Shown in pieces: positions 16,860 to 25,428 of a stretch of DNA of 64,000 nucleotides. A program made the position numbers and the translations under genes. Origin of the DNA: CAVZRC01 sp963777695. Lineage in GTDB: Bacteria; Planctomycetota; Planctomycetia; Isosphaerales; Isosphaeraceae. The stretch lies in NCBI GenBank assembly GCA_963777695.1, contig CAVZRC010000003.1:4154001-4218000 (forward strand), read 5' to 3'. Numbering within the stretch: the first letter of the stretch is position 1; every line of letters begins with the position of its first letter. The notes under the pieces were generated by a model that saw nothing but the letters and a program-made list of their open reading frames with translations, searched no databases and was not told where the DNA came from.

Positions 16860-19800
16860 GCTCCACTGTGAACGACTCCGATCGCCACCTCTTGACCATC
16901 TTCTCGGCCGCGCTGGAGCGTGACCTGACCGGAGAAAGGGCCGCGTACCTCGACGAGGCCTGCGCCGGAGCCCCCGACCTCCGTGACCGGGTCGAGGCCC
17001 TGCTGCGGGCCCACGGACAGCCGGGTCGGTTCCTGGAGCCCGAGGAGGCGGCCGGTGGCGTCACCGCCGGACGCCTCCTCGCATTTGAGGTGGACGCCAC
17101 CCTCTCGTACGACACCCCGTCTGAGGGCCTCGGCGCGAGGATCGGCCCCTATCGGCTCCTCCAGGTCATCGGCGAAGGCGGCATGGGCACCGTCTACATG
17201 GCCGAGCAGACGGCACCTTTGAAGCGGGTCGTCGCTCTGAAGATCATCAAGCCCGGGATGGACACCGGGCAAGTCGTGGCCCGGTTCGAGGCCGAGCGTC
17301 AGGCGCTGGCGATGATGGACCACCCCTCCATCGCCAAGGTCTTCGATGCCGGGACCACCGAGGCCGGCCGGCCGTTCTTCGTGATGGAGCTGGTCAAGGG
17401 CGTCCCCATCACCGAGTACTGCGACACCATCCACCTCACGCCGAAGGAACGTCTCGAACTCTTCATCCCGGTCTGCGCGGCGGTCCAGCACGCGCACCAG
17501 AAGGGGATCATCCACCGCGACCTCAAGCCCTCCAATGTGCTGGTGGCGATGCTCGACGGCAAGCCCGTGCCGAAGGTGATCGACTTCGGGATCGCCAAGG
17601 CGACCGCCCAGAGGCTGACGGAACGGTCGCTGTTCACGCAGCACGGCGCGATCGTGGGGACGCTCGAATACATGAGCCCCGAGCAGGCCGAGATGTCGGC
17701 GATGGATGTCGACACGCGGACCGACGTGTACGCGCTGGGCGTGATGCTCTACGAGCTCTTGACCGGCACGACACCGCTGGAGCGTGCCCGGCTACGAGAA
17801 TCGGGTTACGCCGAGATCCTCAAGCGGATCAAGGAGGAAGAGCCGCCGAAGCCGAGCCTGCGGCTCAGCGAGTCCCGCGAGGCCCTGCCGTCGGTCGCGG
17901 CCCGGCGGAGGACGGAACCGGCCCGGCTGACGAAGCTCGTGCGCGGCGACCTCGACTGGATCGTGATGAAGTCGATCGAGAAGGACCGGGTGCGGCGCTA
18001 CGAGACGACCAACGGCCTGGCACGGGACATCCAGCGATATCTGGATGGCGACGCCGTGGAGGCGTGCCCGCCATCGGCGTCGTACAAGCTGTCGAAGTTC
18101 GCCCGCAAGCACCGGGCGGCGCTGGTGACGACCGGGGCGTTCGCGTTCCTGCTGGTGACCGCGACGGTGATCAGCGTCGGGCTGGCCTTATGGGCGGATC
18201 GCGAGCGGGTCCGGGCGACGCGTGCCGAAGCCGAGGCGAAGGTCCAGGAAGGCCGCGCCCAGGACCGGGAGCGGATGGCGATCGACGCCGTGAAGCGGTT
18301 CCGCGACGCCGTCGCCAACGAGGCCGAGTTGAGAAATGCGCCGGCGCTGGATGGATTGCGCAAGCGGCTCTTGAAGGAGCCCCTGAGCTTCTTCCGGACC
18401 CTGCGCGACCGACTCCAGGCCGACCGCGATTCTCGGCCGGAATCCCTGGAGCGAATGGCCCAGGCCGGCTTCGAGCTGGGAGGGATGTCCGGCGAGATCG
18501 GCGACAAGGAAGACGCTCTCGCCGCGTACCGGGAAGCCCTGGCGATCCGGCAGAGGCTGGTCGATGCCGACCCGACCGTCACCGCGTATCGGGCCGAACT
18601 GCCGCGTTGCTACAACAGGATCGCCCACTCGCTGCACGAGACCGGGAAACCTGCCGAGGCCGTCGGGGCCTACGAGACGGCCCTGTCTATCCTGGAAAAG
18701 TTGGCCGAAGCCGACCCCTCGGTAACCGGGTATCAGTCCCAACTGGCGGCGAACCACAGCAACCTCGCCGTCGTCCTTGGAATGACCGGTGAGCGAGTCG
18801 AGGCCCTGAAGGCCGACAAGACGGCGCTCGCGATCCGCACGAAGCTCGCCGCCGACAATCCCGGCTTCGCGCAGTTTCAACACGAGCTGGCGAGCAGTCA
18901 CAACAATATCGGCGTCACGCTCGCGAAGGATGGCGATCCGATCCTGGCGTTGCGGTCCTACAAGGCGGCATTGCTGATCTTCGAGAAGCTGGTCGAATCG
19001 AACCCTTCGTCCACCCGTTATCGTTCCGACCTCGCACGCGCCCACGGCAACATCGGCGCTATCCAGTCCGGATTGAGACAATTCGATGAGGCCCGGGCGT
19101 CGATCGAGTCGTCGATCAAGATTCGCCAGGAGCTGGTCGCCGGCAGCCCCGCCGCCACTCAGTTCAATGACGAGTTGGCGGACAGCTTATTTGAGATATG
19201 CAAGCTTCTGACGGCCACCCGGAAGCCGATCGAGGCGCTGAGGGCGAGCGAGGCGGCGCGCGCGATCTTTCGGAAGCTGGCCGATGCCAATCCCGCCGTA
19301 ATCGGGTTCCGCTTCGGCCTCGCGGGCTGCGACAACGCGACCGGCAACGCCCTACGCATCGCGGGAAAGACGGACGAGGCGATGAAGTCTTACGAGTCGG
19401 CCCTGGCGATCTATCAGGAACTGGCTGCCACCAATCCCTCGATCACGAGTATCGCAGCCGCCCTCGCGGGTACCTACTTCAACATCGGTCGCATGCTGTC
19501 GGATACGAATCACCCGACCGAGTCGCTCAAAGCGTACAGGTCCGCACTTGCGATCCAGAAGGGACTGGCTTCCACCAACCCCACCGTCGTTGAATTTCGG
19601 GCGGAAGTGGCGAGTATCGAGGGCAACATCGGCCAATTGCTGTGCAATACCGGGCAAATGGAGGACGCGCTCGAGCTCTTCCAGTCGGCATTGTCGATCC
19701 AGCAGAAGCTGGCGATCGACCACCCCCATGTACTCGATCATCGACGATTCTCGGCGAACACCTATGACGGAATCTCCACGGTGATGGCCGCGAAAGGGAA

Positions 19801-20671
19801 GCTGGCCGAAGCCCAGGAGGCCCAAGAGGCGGCGTTGGCGATCCGTCGGGATCTAGCCCTCGAACATCCTCAATCGCCCGAAATCCTGAGCGAGCTCGCC
19901 AATAGTTTGAACAATCTGGCGGCCAATTACTCCGATCTGAAACAGCTCCGCGAGTCCAGGGAGAGCCTGCGCCAGGCCATCGCCTCGCAACGGAAGGCCA
20001 TGGAACTCGACCCCGCAAGTCCGCTCTTTCGTCAATTCTTGATCGACGAGTTGAATGACCTGATGACGTTGTCCCGAGCCCTGGGCGACGCCGAAGGAGC
20101 GGCCGAAGCCAATCGAGAGTTGCGGATGGTCCGCGATTCGTCGCCTGCCGCGGTGGCCCTCGACGCAAGGCTGGCTGCAATCATCAAAGGGGACCAACGG
20201 CCCAAGGACGAGGCAGATCGACTCCGACTTGCGCAACGGGCCTACGACAAGGCGCTCTACGCGACGGCCGCCCGGCTCTGGGGCGAGGCGCTCGCGGCCG
20301 TACCCAAGATCGGAGACGACCGCCAGGCGCAACATCGCTACAACGCCGCCTGCTCCGCCGCGCTGGCGGCGATCGCTCGGAGTAAGGAGGAAGCCGCGAC
20401 GGATGGGGCGGCCAGCGCCAAGTTTCGCAGGCAGGCCCTCGATTGGCTCAAGGCCGAATTGTCGGCCTGGGAGCGGGTCGTGATGGCCGGGGGGCCCGAC
20501 GCCAGGGAAGCGGTCGCCAGGACGTTGGCGCACTGGAAGGCCGACGCCGACCTCGCCAGCATCCGCGATGCCCGGGAACTGGCCAAGCTCCCGATCGGAG
20601 AACGCGCCGCACTCGGGCAACACTGGAGCGACGTCGATCGGCTCCTGACCGACGTGAAGGGCCGCAAGTAG
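16856..20671 (+). CDS. Membrane Ser/Thr protein kinase with long TPR tail
   Basis: 1271 residues from ATG 16856; GTG 16868 (VNDSDRHLL) is a plausible alternative start. The first 95 residues form a helical region (AALERDLTGERAAYLDEAC) typical of kinases paired with TIGR02999-type sigma factors. The kinase domain spans about 96-380 and contains VIGEGGMGTVYMAEQ, VALKIIKPGMD, HRDLKPSNVLV, KVIDFGIAKAT and GTLEYMSPEQAEMS, all catalytic residues intact. A transmembrane helix lies at about 422-445 (TGAFAFLLVTATVISVGLAL). The rest is TPR repeats with the recurring pattern AL.SYK.AL.I..KL...NP. It is in one module with the upstream ECF sigma factor and probably transduces an envelope signal to it. Confidence 0.92.
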   Translation: MGSTVNDSDRHLLTIFSAALERDLTGERAAYLDEACAGAPDLRDRVEALLRAHGQPGRFLEPEEAAGGVTAGRLLAFEVDATLSYDTPSEGLGARIGPYRLLQVIGEGGMGTVYMAEQTAPLKRVVALKIIKPGMDTGQVVARFEAERQALAMMDHPSIAKVFDAGTTEAGRPFFVMELVKGVPITEYCDTIHLTPKERLELFIPVCAAVQHAHQKGIIHRDLKPSNVLVAMLDGKPVPKVIDFGIAKATAQRLTERSLFTQHGAIVGTLEYMSPEQAEMSAMDVDTRTDVYALGVMLYELLTGTTPLERARLRESGYAEILKRIKEEEPPKPSLRLSESREALPSVAARRRTEPARLTKLVRGDLDWIVMKSIEKDRVRRYETTNGLARDIQRYLDGDAVEACPPSASYKLSKFARKHRAALVTTGAFAFLLVTATVISVGLALWADRERVRATRAEAEAKVQEGRAQDRERMAIDAVKRFRDAVANEAELRNAPALDGLRKRLLKEPLSFFRTLRDRLQADRDSRPESLERMAQAGFELGGMSGEIGDKEDALAAYREALAIRQRLVDADPTVTAYRAELPRCYNRIAHSLHETGKPAEAVGAYETALSILEKLAEADPSVTGYQSQLAANHSNLAVVLGMTGERVEALKADKTALAIRTKLAADNPGFAQFQHELASSHNNIGVTLAKDGDPILALRSYKAALLIFEKLVESNPSSTRYRSDLARAHGNIGAIQSGLRQFDEARASIESSIKIRQELVAGSPAATQFNDELADSLFEICKLLTATRKPIEALRASEAARAIFRKLADANPAVIGFRFGLAGCDNATGNALRIAGKTDEAMKSYESALAIYQELAATNPSITSIAAALAGTYFNIGRMLSDTNHPTESLKAYRSALAIQKGLASTNPTVVEFRAEVASIEGNIGQLLCNTGQMEDALELFQSALSIQQKLAIDHPHVLDHRRFSANTYDGISTVMAAKGKLAEAQEAQEAALAIRRDLALEHPQSPEILSELANSLNNLAANYSDLKQLRESRESLRQAIASQRKAMELDPASPLFRQFLIDELNDLMTLSRALGDAEGAAEANRELRMVRDSSPAAVALDARLAAIIKGDQRPKDEADRLRLAQRAYDKALYATAARLWGEALAAVPKIGDDRQAQHRYNAACSAALAAIARSKEEAATDGAASAKFRRQALDWLKAELSAWERVVMAGGPDAREAVARTLAHWKADADLASIRDARELAKLPIGERAALGQHWSDVDRLLTDVKGRK

Positions 20672-20833
20672 CTCGTCGCCTCGGACGTCCGAGTCGGTGA
20701 CGTCGGGCGAAGCCGCCTTCCGCGAGACGGCTGCGTTGTTCGGCCGCGCGCGGGGCATCGCCGGAGAACCGGGGCGGTCATCCGCGTGTTGACTCGGGCC
20801 AGGTGTGGTCCGCAGGACACTCGCGAGAAATCG

Positions 20834-20893
20834 TGGCGTGCTGCCGCTTCGGACGGGGCACGTTGAGTAGAAGCAGCAACTCGGGCAGGATGG
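20834..20893 (+). promoter_or_regulatory. Leader element B, copy of the kinase leader, upstream of HAF/PEP-CTERM gene
   Basis: TGGCGT (20834-20839), 12 nt, GACGGGGCACG (20852-20862), then GGCAGGATGG (20884-20893), followed by ATGAACGAC. This matches the region before the kinase at 16797, including the first codons (GTGAACGAC there) and a further partial match, CTTGTCGGCCGC against CTTCTCGGCCGC. Either the PEP-CTERM gene shares the ECF-controlled promoter, or this is the leader of a decayed second kinase gene. Confidence 0.45.
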
Positions 20894-21014
20894 TTCCCGC
20901 ATGAACGACGCCGTTGACGATCTTGTCGGCCGCAAGCGAGCGCGAGCCGGCCGGATACACGGTCGGAGGCCCGTTCGAGCCCGATCTCCAACAATCGATG
21001 GAAAGGAACGGCCG

Positions 21015-21962
21015 ATGAAGCGACGACCCACCATTCGGATGACCGCTTTCCTGTGCATCGCGGCGGCCCTGCCCGCGACGATGGCGCGAGCCGACTACCG
21101 TTTCACGACCATCGCCCCCCCCGGTGCCGACGGGGGTGCCCTCGGGCTGGGGATCAACAACGCCGGCCAGGTCGTCGGGACGGCGTTCGACGCCGACTAC
21201 AACGGGGCCGGCTTCCTGTACTCCGGCGGCAGCTTCACGTTCCCGTCCGTCCCGGGGGCCCTCGGCTCGGACGCCAACGGGATCAACAACAACGGCGACA
21301 TCGCGGGCGACTACTTCGACGCGAACTCCACCGTCCAGGGCTTCGTGCTGAAGGGCGGGGCCTTCAACCCCTTTGCCCCCCCTGGGGCGACGAAAGACGC
21401 GGTCGCGAACGGCGTGAACGACCTTGGTACGGTGGTCGGCTACGGGTTCGGCACCACGGGACACCCGACGGGGTACTTGCTATCCAATGGGGTCTACACC
21501 CCGATCGCCGTCGCCGGGGCCCTCGACACCTACGCCTTCGGGATCAACAATCGGGGGGACGTCGTCGGAGCCTCCGACATCCCGGGAATGTCGAGCGGCT
21601 TCCTGCTCCGCGACGGCGTATTGACCGCGATCCAGGCCCCGGGTGTCCACTTCACTTACGCCAACGCGATCAACAACGCGGGGACGATCGTCGGATCCTA
21701 CTACGACGGCACGTATTCGTCGGGCTTCGTGCTGAGCGGCGGCGTCTTCACGACGATCCGGGTCCCCGGTGCCCTGGATACGGTCGTCCAAGGGATCAAC
21801 GACGCTGGAACGATCGTCGGTTATTATGACGGTGCCGACGGGAGCACTCACACATTCGTCGCCACGGCCGTCCCAGAGCCGTCGTCCGCCCTGTTGGCCG
21901 TGGTGGCCTTCCCCTTGATCGTGGTATGGGCGAGACGGAGTCGGGCTGTCCAAGATGCCTGA
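21015..21962 (+). CDS. HAF-repeat extracellular protein with PEP-CTERM anchor
   Basis: 315 residues from ATG 21015 with AAAGGAA upstream; an in-frame ATG at 20901 would bury the signal peptide. Signal peptide: MKRRPTIRMTAFLCIAAALP, cleaved near ARADY. The body is a run of about seven HAF-type repeats with the pattern GINNAGQVVG, GINNNGDIAGDY, GVNDLGTVVGYG, GINNRGDVVGAS, AINNAGTIVGSY and GINDAGTIVGYY, each followed by a GF.L..G.F segment, which suggests a beta-propeller-like fold. The C-terminus has the sorting signal VPEPSSALLAVVAFPLI followed by a basic tail (WARRSR). It is exported and likely processed by an exosortase. Ligand unknown. It may be under the same control as the upstream kinase (shared leader). 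Confidence 0.87.
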   Translation: MKRRPTIRMTAFLCIAAALPATMARADYRFTTIAPPGADGGALGLGINNAGQVVGTAFDADYNGAGFLYSGGSFTFPSVPGALGSDANGINNNGDIAGDYFDANSTVQGFVLKGGAFNPFAPPGATKDAVANGVNDLGTVVGYGFGTTGHPTGYLLSNGVYTPIAVAGALDTYAFGINNRGDVVGASDIPGMSSGFLLRDGVLTAIQAPGVHFTYANAINNAGTIVGSYYDGTYSSGFVLSGGVFTTIRVPGALDTVVQGINDAGTIVGYYDGADGSTHTFVATAVPEPSSALLAVVAFPLIVVWARRSRAVQDA

Positions 21963-21983
21963 CCCCACGCTGTCGCGGCCCTC

Positions 21984-22005
21984 GGACCGCCGTCCCGGAC
22001 GGTCC
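21984..22005 (+). terminator. GC-rich hairpin after the PEP-CTERM gene
   Basis: GGACCG (21984-21989) pairs with CGGTCC (22000-22005), and the loop bases CGTCC/GGACG can extend the stem with one bulge. It lies 21 nt after the stop codon. No T-run follows, so it may stabilise the 3' end and need not be a classical intrinsic terminator. Confidence 0.35.
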
Positions 22006-22074
22006 CTGGCGTCCTCCCTCCCACCGGCCTCAACTACCGATGCAATGCGGGTTTTCAGTCGCATCTCGTTCATA

Positions 22075-22093
22075 CCCGCGATTGAAACGCGGG
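22075..22093 (+). other. Hairpin in the leader of the truncated gene
   Basis: CCCGCG, loop ATTGAAA, CGCGGG, perfect 6-bp stem, 36 nt before ATG 22130. Could affect translation or be incidental. Confidence 0.3.
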
Positions 22094-22129
22094 CATTCCC
22101 TCCGATACCCGCAAGAACGGAATGCAACG

Positions 22130-22640
22130 ATGAGGCGACTGATCCTGCCCCGTCTCTGTTCCGCCGCATGGCTCGGCGCGGTACTCGTCCTGACGATCGA
22201 CACTCTCCCGTTGCTCGACGTGAAGGGGAACGACAACCAACAACTGCCTCCGAGTGAGAAGCCCACCGTCCCGGACACTTGGGACGAGTCGCGATTGGAA
22301 GTCCATCAAGTCCCCCTGGCCCACGCTCGCGCCTCGGCCAAACACGTCTCCAAGGAGTACTACACGAGCCTCCCCGTTCGCCACATCTACAAGAGCTACG
22401 ACGTGTATCGCCCCGACCTGGAGCCGAAGGGGTATCTCGAACGGCTCCAAAGTCTCGACCCCGAGGTGGTCTGGGACGCGAAGACGGCACCCCCGCTGGA
22501 TTCGGAGGCGGACTGGATCAACACCGGCGAACTGGTCTTCGATTCGTCCCTCGGCTGGGGGAACGGTTCCATCATGGGTCCCTACGAAGGGATGCAGGTG
22601 CGCGACCCGGCGTGGTATACGTACATCGAAGGCCCGCGTG
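22130..22640 (+). pseudogene. Truncated exported protein, probably cytochrome c-like, cut by duplication junction
   Basis: From ATG 22130 the frame gives a signal peptide (RLCSAAWLGAVLVLTIDTLP) and about 165 residues: VHQVPLAHARASAKHVSKEY, YTSLPVRHIYKSYDVYRP, INTGELVFDSSLGWGN and YEGMQVRDPAWYTYIEG. This N-terminal pattern resembles planctomycete exported proteins that continue into a haem-binding cytochrome c region, but no CxxCH is present here. At about 22631 the sequence switches abruptly to the duplicated S1 gene in another frame, so the rest of the gene is lost. The cytochrome assignment is from memory of similar proteins and is tentative; the truncation itself is clear. Confidence 0.6.
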
Positions 22641-23480
22641 ATCAAGGTCATCAGGGGGGGCGTCGAGGTCAACGTCAACGGCATCCGCGGCTTCATGCCG
22701 ATCAGCCAGATCGACCTGGCGCGGGTCGAGGACGCGGCGACCTACATCAACCAGAAGTTCAAGGCGATCGTCACCGAGGCCAATCAACGCGAGAAGAACC
22801 TCGTCGTCTCCCGTCGCGAACTGCTCGAGCAGGAGCGCGCCGAGATGCGCGAGAAGACCTGGGCCTCGCTCGAGGAGGGCCAGGTCCGCGAGGGGGTCGT
22901 CCGATCGGTCAAGGATTTCGGCGCCTTCGTCGACCTGGGCGGCGTCGACGGACTACTCCCCATCGGCGAGATGAGCTGGTCGCGGATCGCCAAGGTCGAC
23001 GAGCTGGTCAAGATCGGCGACAAGGTCACCGTCAAGGTCCTCAAGATCGACCAGACCACGCGCAAGCTCTCTCTGGGCTTGAAACAGCTCACACCCAGCC
23101 CGTGGGAGAGCGTCACCGACAAGTACCCCCGCGGCACGATGGTCAAGGGGAAAGTGGCCCGGCTCATGGACTTCGGCGCGTTCGTCGAGCTCGAGCCGGG
23201 CATCGAGGGACTCATCCACATCTCGGAGCTGTCGCCGACCCGGGTGCGCCGCGTCGCCGACCTCGTCAAGCCCGAGCAGGAGGTCGAGGTCCGGATCCTC
23301 AAGGTCGAGCCGGAGGTCAGGAAGATCGCGCTGTCGCTCCTGCCCGACCCCCGGAAAGCCCAGGCCGCGCTCGACGCCGCGGAAGCCGAGGCCGAGGCCA
23401 ACGAGCCCCCGCCGGCCCCGAAGCCCGAGCGCAAGGTCCCCCTCAAGGGCGGCCTGGGAGATCGCGATCGGAAGAACTGA
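22631..23480 (+). pseudogene. Duplicated 3' two-thirds of the S1-domain gene
   Basis: Nearly identical copy of 14886-15735. It encodes S1 domains 2-4 and the same C-terminal tail, but lacks the start codon, the N-terminal tail and domain 1. It is fused out of frame to the truncated exported protein gene. The frame has no internal stop, and changes are few (for example QVS to QTT, one N to D, one T to A, one K to E). This points to a recent event or residual selection. Translation could only begin at an internal codon such as the GTG at 22638 or the ATG of MPISQ near 22696. I treat it as a non-functional partial copy. Confidence 0.75.
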
Positions 23481-23517
23481 CTTCGCCGGGGGTGATCGAG
23501 GCTCGGTCGGCCGGGAT

Positions 23518-23665
23518 CTAAAGAACTGGAGGACGCACTTGGTTACGACGGGGATGATCCAGAACCACACGAGCATGTAGATTGCCAACGCGATCCCGGC
23601 GCGATCGAACCACTCAGCCTGAGGCCGCCACTGACCCGGGACGGACAGGCGGACGCCGATTCGAC
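23518..23665 (-). pseudogene. Remnant of membrane protein C-terminus beside the S1 duplication
   Basis: The reverse strand reads GQWRPQAEWFDRAGIALAIY and then a hydrophobic stretch (MLVWFWIIPVVT). This parallels GQWRPKGEWFDRAGIVLGAY plus SVVAFLLAPLVI in the membrane protein convergent with the intact S1 gene. It sits in the same relative position and orientation after the S1 stop, but has diverged and lacks a start and a proper stop. It shows that the duplication carried the neighbouring gene's end too. Confidence 0.5.
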
Positions 23666-23818
23666 AGGCTCTCGGGCGAGGCCGGCGACCGAACGGAAGG
23701 GCAATTGCCGTCCTCGGAGAATGCCGATGCGTCGAAGTGCCGCACTATGCTACGATGTAGCCAATGGGTAAGATCACACGGTGGGCGACTCTTAATCAGT
23801 AGCACCCCATACAGAGAA

Positions 23819-24034
23819 ATGGGCGAAGCCATGTCCCGCGTACTGGATGAGGGGACCGTCGAGATACTTGAGACGGAGAAGCCGCGGGCTCAAGAGGTTT
23901 GGGTCAGCGGAACATTCCTCAGCCGGGTCTGGGCAACTCTTGTCGAGACGATCTTGCACCCATTCACCCCTTCCGTCCTGAGATTCAGCAGACCCGCTCG
24001 TCCGGATGATGTTGGCTCCGGGCCTTCCGAGTAA
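23819..24034 (+). CDS. Small hypothetical protein
   Basis: 71 residues from ATG 23819, or 67 from ATG 23831. Sequence begins MSRVLDEGTVEILETEKPRA and has an amphipathic or hydrophobic middle (TFLSRVWATLVETILHPF). No family recognised. It ends 19 nt before a small membrane-protein gene on the same strand, suggesting a two-gene unit. Coding status is moderately supported by codon usage and linkage only. Confidence 0.45.
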   Translation: MGEAMSRVLDEGTVEILETEKPRAQEVWVSGTFLSRVWATLVETILHPFTPSVLRFSRPARPDDVGSGPSE

Positions 24035-24053
24035 TCCGAGTCAGGGGATATCG

Positions 24054-24335
24054 ATGGCAAGAAGGTTACCGGCGGAGAAGCCGGCATCCGAGGGCAAGGC
24101 GTCGCCCGTCGCGCCGAAGAAGATCCCCGACAAGGTCGGCCTATCCCTTCAGTTCAAGATGACTTTCTGGGCGATTCTCGGCCTGACCATTTTGTCTCTG
24201 GCGGCCAGTTTCGCCATGATTTGGCTGCGGGTGGACACCCCGGAAGCCAAAAGCTTCGTCGAGACCTGTAACTCTACGTGGAAGATGGGCGTCGGCGCCA
24301 TCATCGGGATGCTCGCCGGCAGAAACCTGAAATAA
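24054..24335 (+). CDS. Small membrane protein
   Basis: 93 residues from ATG 24054, with AGGGG 8 nt upstream. The N-terminal third is Lys/Ala/Pro-rich and cytoplasmic in character. One strong transmembrane helix (FWAILGLTILSLAASFAMIWL, residues about 41-60) is followed by an ETCNSTWKMGVGAIIGMLAG segment that may form a second short helix, ending with basic residues. Similar small proteins with a final GAI.GLLGG-like helix occur widely without assigned function. It follows the small ORF at 23819 and may act with it. Confidence 0.62.
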   Translation: MARRLPAEKPASEGKASPVAPKKIPDKVGLSLQFKMTFWAILGLTILSLAASFAMIWLRVDTPEAKSFVETCNSTWKMGVGAIIGMLAGRNLK

Positions 24336-24401
24336 GATCCCACGCGCCTCCTGCTTAATTCCCCGCGAGACACCCACTACCTCGTCGATCGGCGCGGGGT
24401 T

Positions 24402-25424
24402 TCAGAATAGCGCAATCTCTTCGGGACAGCCCAGCATCAAGTTGAGGTTCTGGACCGCAACGCCCGCCGCTCCCTTGATGAGGTTATCGAGGCAGGCCAG
24501 GATCAGGATCCGGCCCTTCACCACGCGAATGGTGATGTCGCAGAAGTTCGTGAAGGCCGAGTCCTTCGTCGCGGGCAGGTGGCCGACGACGCGGATGAAG
24601 GGACTGCTCGCGTAGAACGACCGATAGAGCTCGAGGAGGTCGTGCTCGACGGCCGGGCCCTTCGGCCTGGCATAGATGGTCGCGAAGATCCCGCGATCCA
24701 TCGGCACCAGGTGGGGCGTGAAGATCACCTCGACCGGCTCGCCCCGGCCGCCGACGTCGGTCAGCACCTGGTCGATCTCGGGCGTGTGGCGATGCCGGCC
24801 CACGCTGTAGGCCGAGAGGCTCTCATTGCACTCGGGGAAGTGGTAATTGAGCTTCGGCGACCGCCCGGCCCCCGAGACCCCGCTCTTGGCGTCGATGATG
24901 ATTTCGTTGCGATCGATCAGGTCCTCGGCGATCAGCGGCGCCAGGGCCAGGATGCTCGTCGAGGTGTAGCAACCGGGGTTGGCGATCAATCCGCACGGCG
25001 GGATCTTCTCGCGGAACAATTCCGGTAGGCCGTACACGGCCGAGCCGAGTCCCTCGACATCCGTATGCGGGTGGCCGTACCAGTCCTCATAGACCTGGGC
25101 GTCTTTCAGGCGGTAGTCGGCGCTCAGGTCGATGATCTTGACGCCATGCCGTCGCAGCTCGGGGACCACCGCCATGCTCGCGGTGTGCGGTAGCGCCAGG
25201 AACGCATACGACGCCTTCTCGGCAATCCGGCCTGCATCGAACGGCTCGCAATTCAGGTCGATGCGACGCGACAGGCTGGGGTGGAGCGCCTCCAGCCGCG
25301 GAGCCTCGTCCTGCCGCGACGTCGCCGCGGTGATCCGGACTCGCGGATGATTCAGGAGGATCCGGATCAACTCCCGCGCCGCATATCCCGACGCACCCAC
25401 GATCGCCACACCCGTCGTCGTCAT
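24402..25424 (-). CDS. argC: N-acetyl-gamma-glutamyl-phosphate reductase
   Basis: 340 residues from ATG 25424; the longer frame to 25448 overlaps the upstream gene, and the RBS-like GGCGGAG fits 25424. Third step of arginine biosynthesis: NADPH-dependent reduction of N-acetylglutamyl phosphate to the semialdehyde. Motifs: VAIVGASGYAARELIRIL (NADP-binding loop), IDLSADYRLKD, YGLPELFRE, LIANPGCYTSTSILALAPL (catalytic Cys), DAKSGVSGAGRSP, YSVGRHRHTPEI (catalytic His) and FTPHLVPMDRGI. Family length normal. The start is 4 nt past the stop codon of the YfhO-like gene upstream, so the two are probably co-transcribed. Confidence 0.95.
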   Translation of the reverse strand: MTTTGVAIVGASGYAARELIRILLNHPRVRITAATSRQDEAPRLEALHPSLSRRIDLNCEPFDAGRIAEKASYAFLALPHTASMAVVPELRRHGVKIIDLSADYRLKDAQVYEDWYGHPHTDVEGLGSAVYGLPELFREKIPPCGLIANPGCYTSTSILALAPLIAEDLIDRNEIIIDAKSGVSGAGRSPKLNYHFPECNESLSAYSVGRHRHTPEIDQVLTDVGGRGEPVEVIFTPHLVPMDRGIFATIYARPKGPAVEHDLLELYRSFYASSPFIRVVGHLPATKDSAFTNFCDITIRVVKGRILILACLDNLIKGAAGVAVQNLNLMLGCPEEIALF

Positions 25425-25428
25425 CGCA

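Noticed and set aside
22254..23480. The 408-residue frame across the duplication as a real chimeric S1 protein
   Set aside because: The first 125 residues are an out-of-frame reading of the truncated exported protein; only the S1 part is real and it lacks its start.
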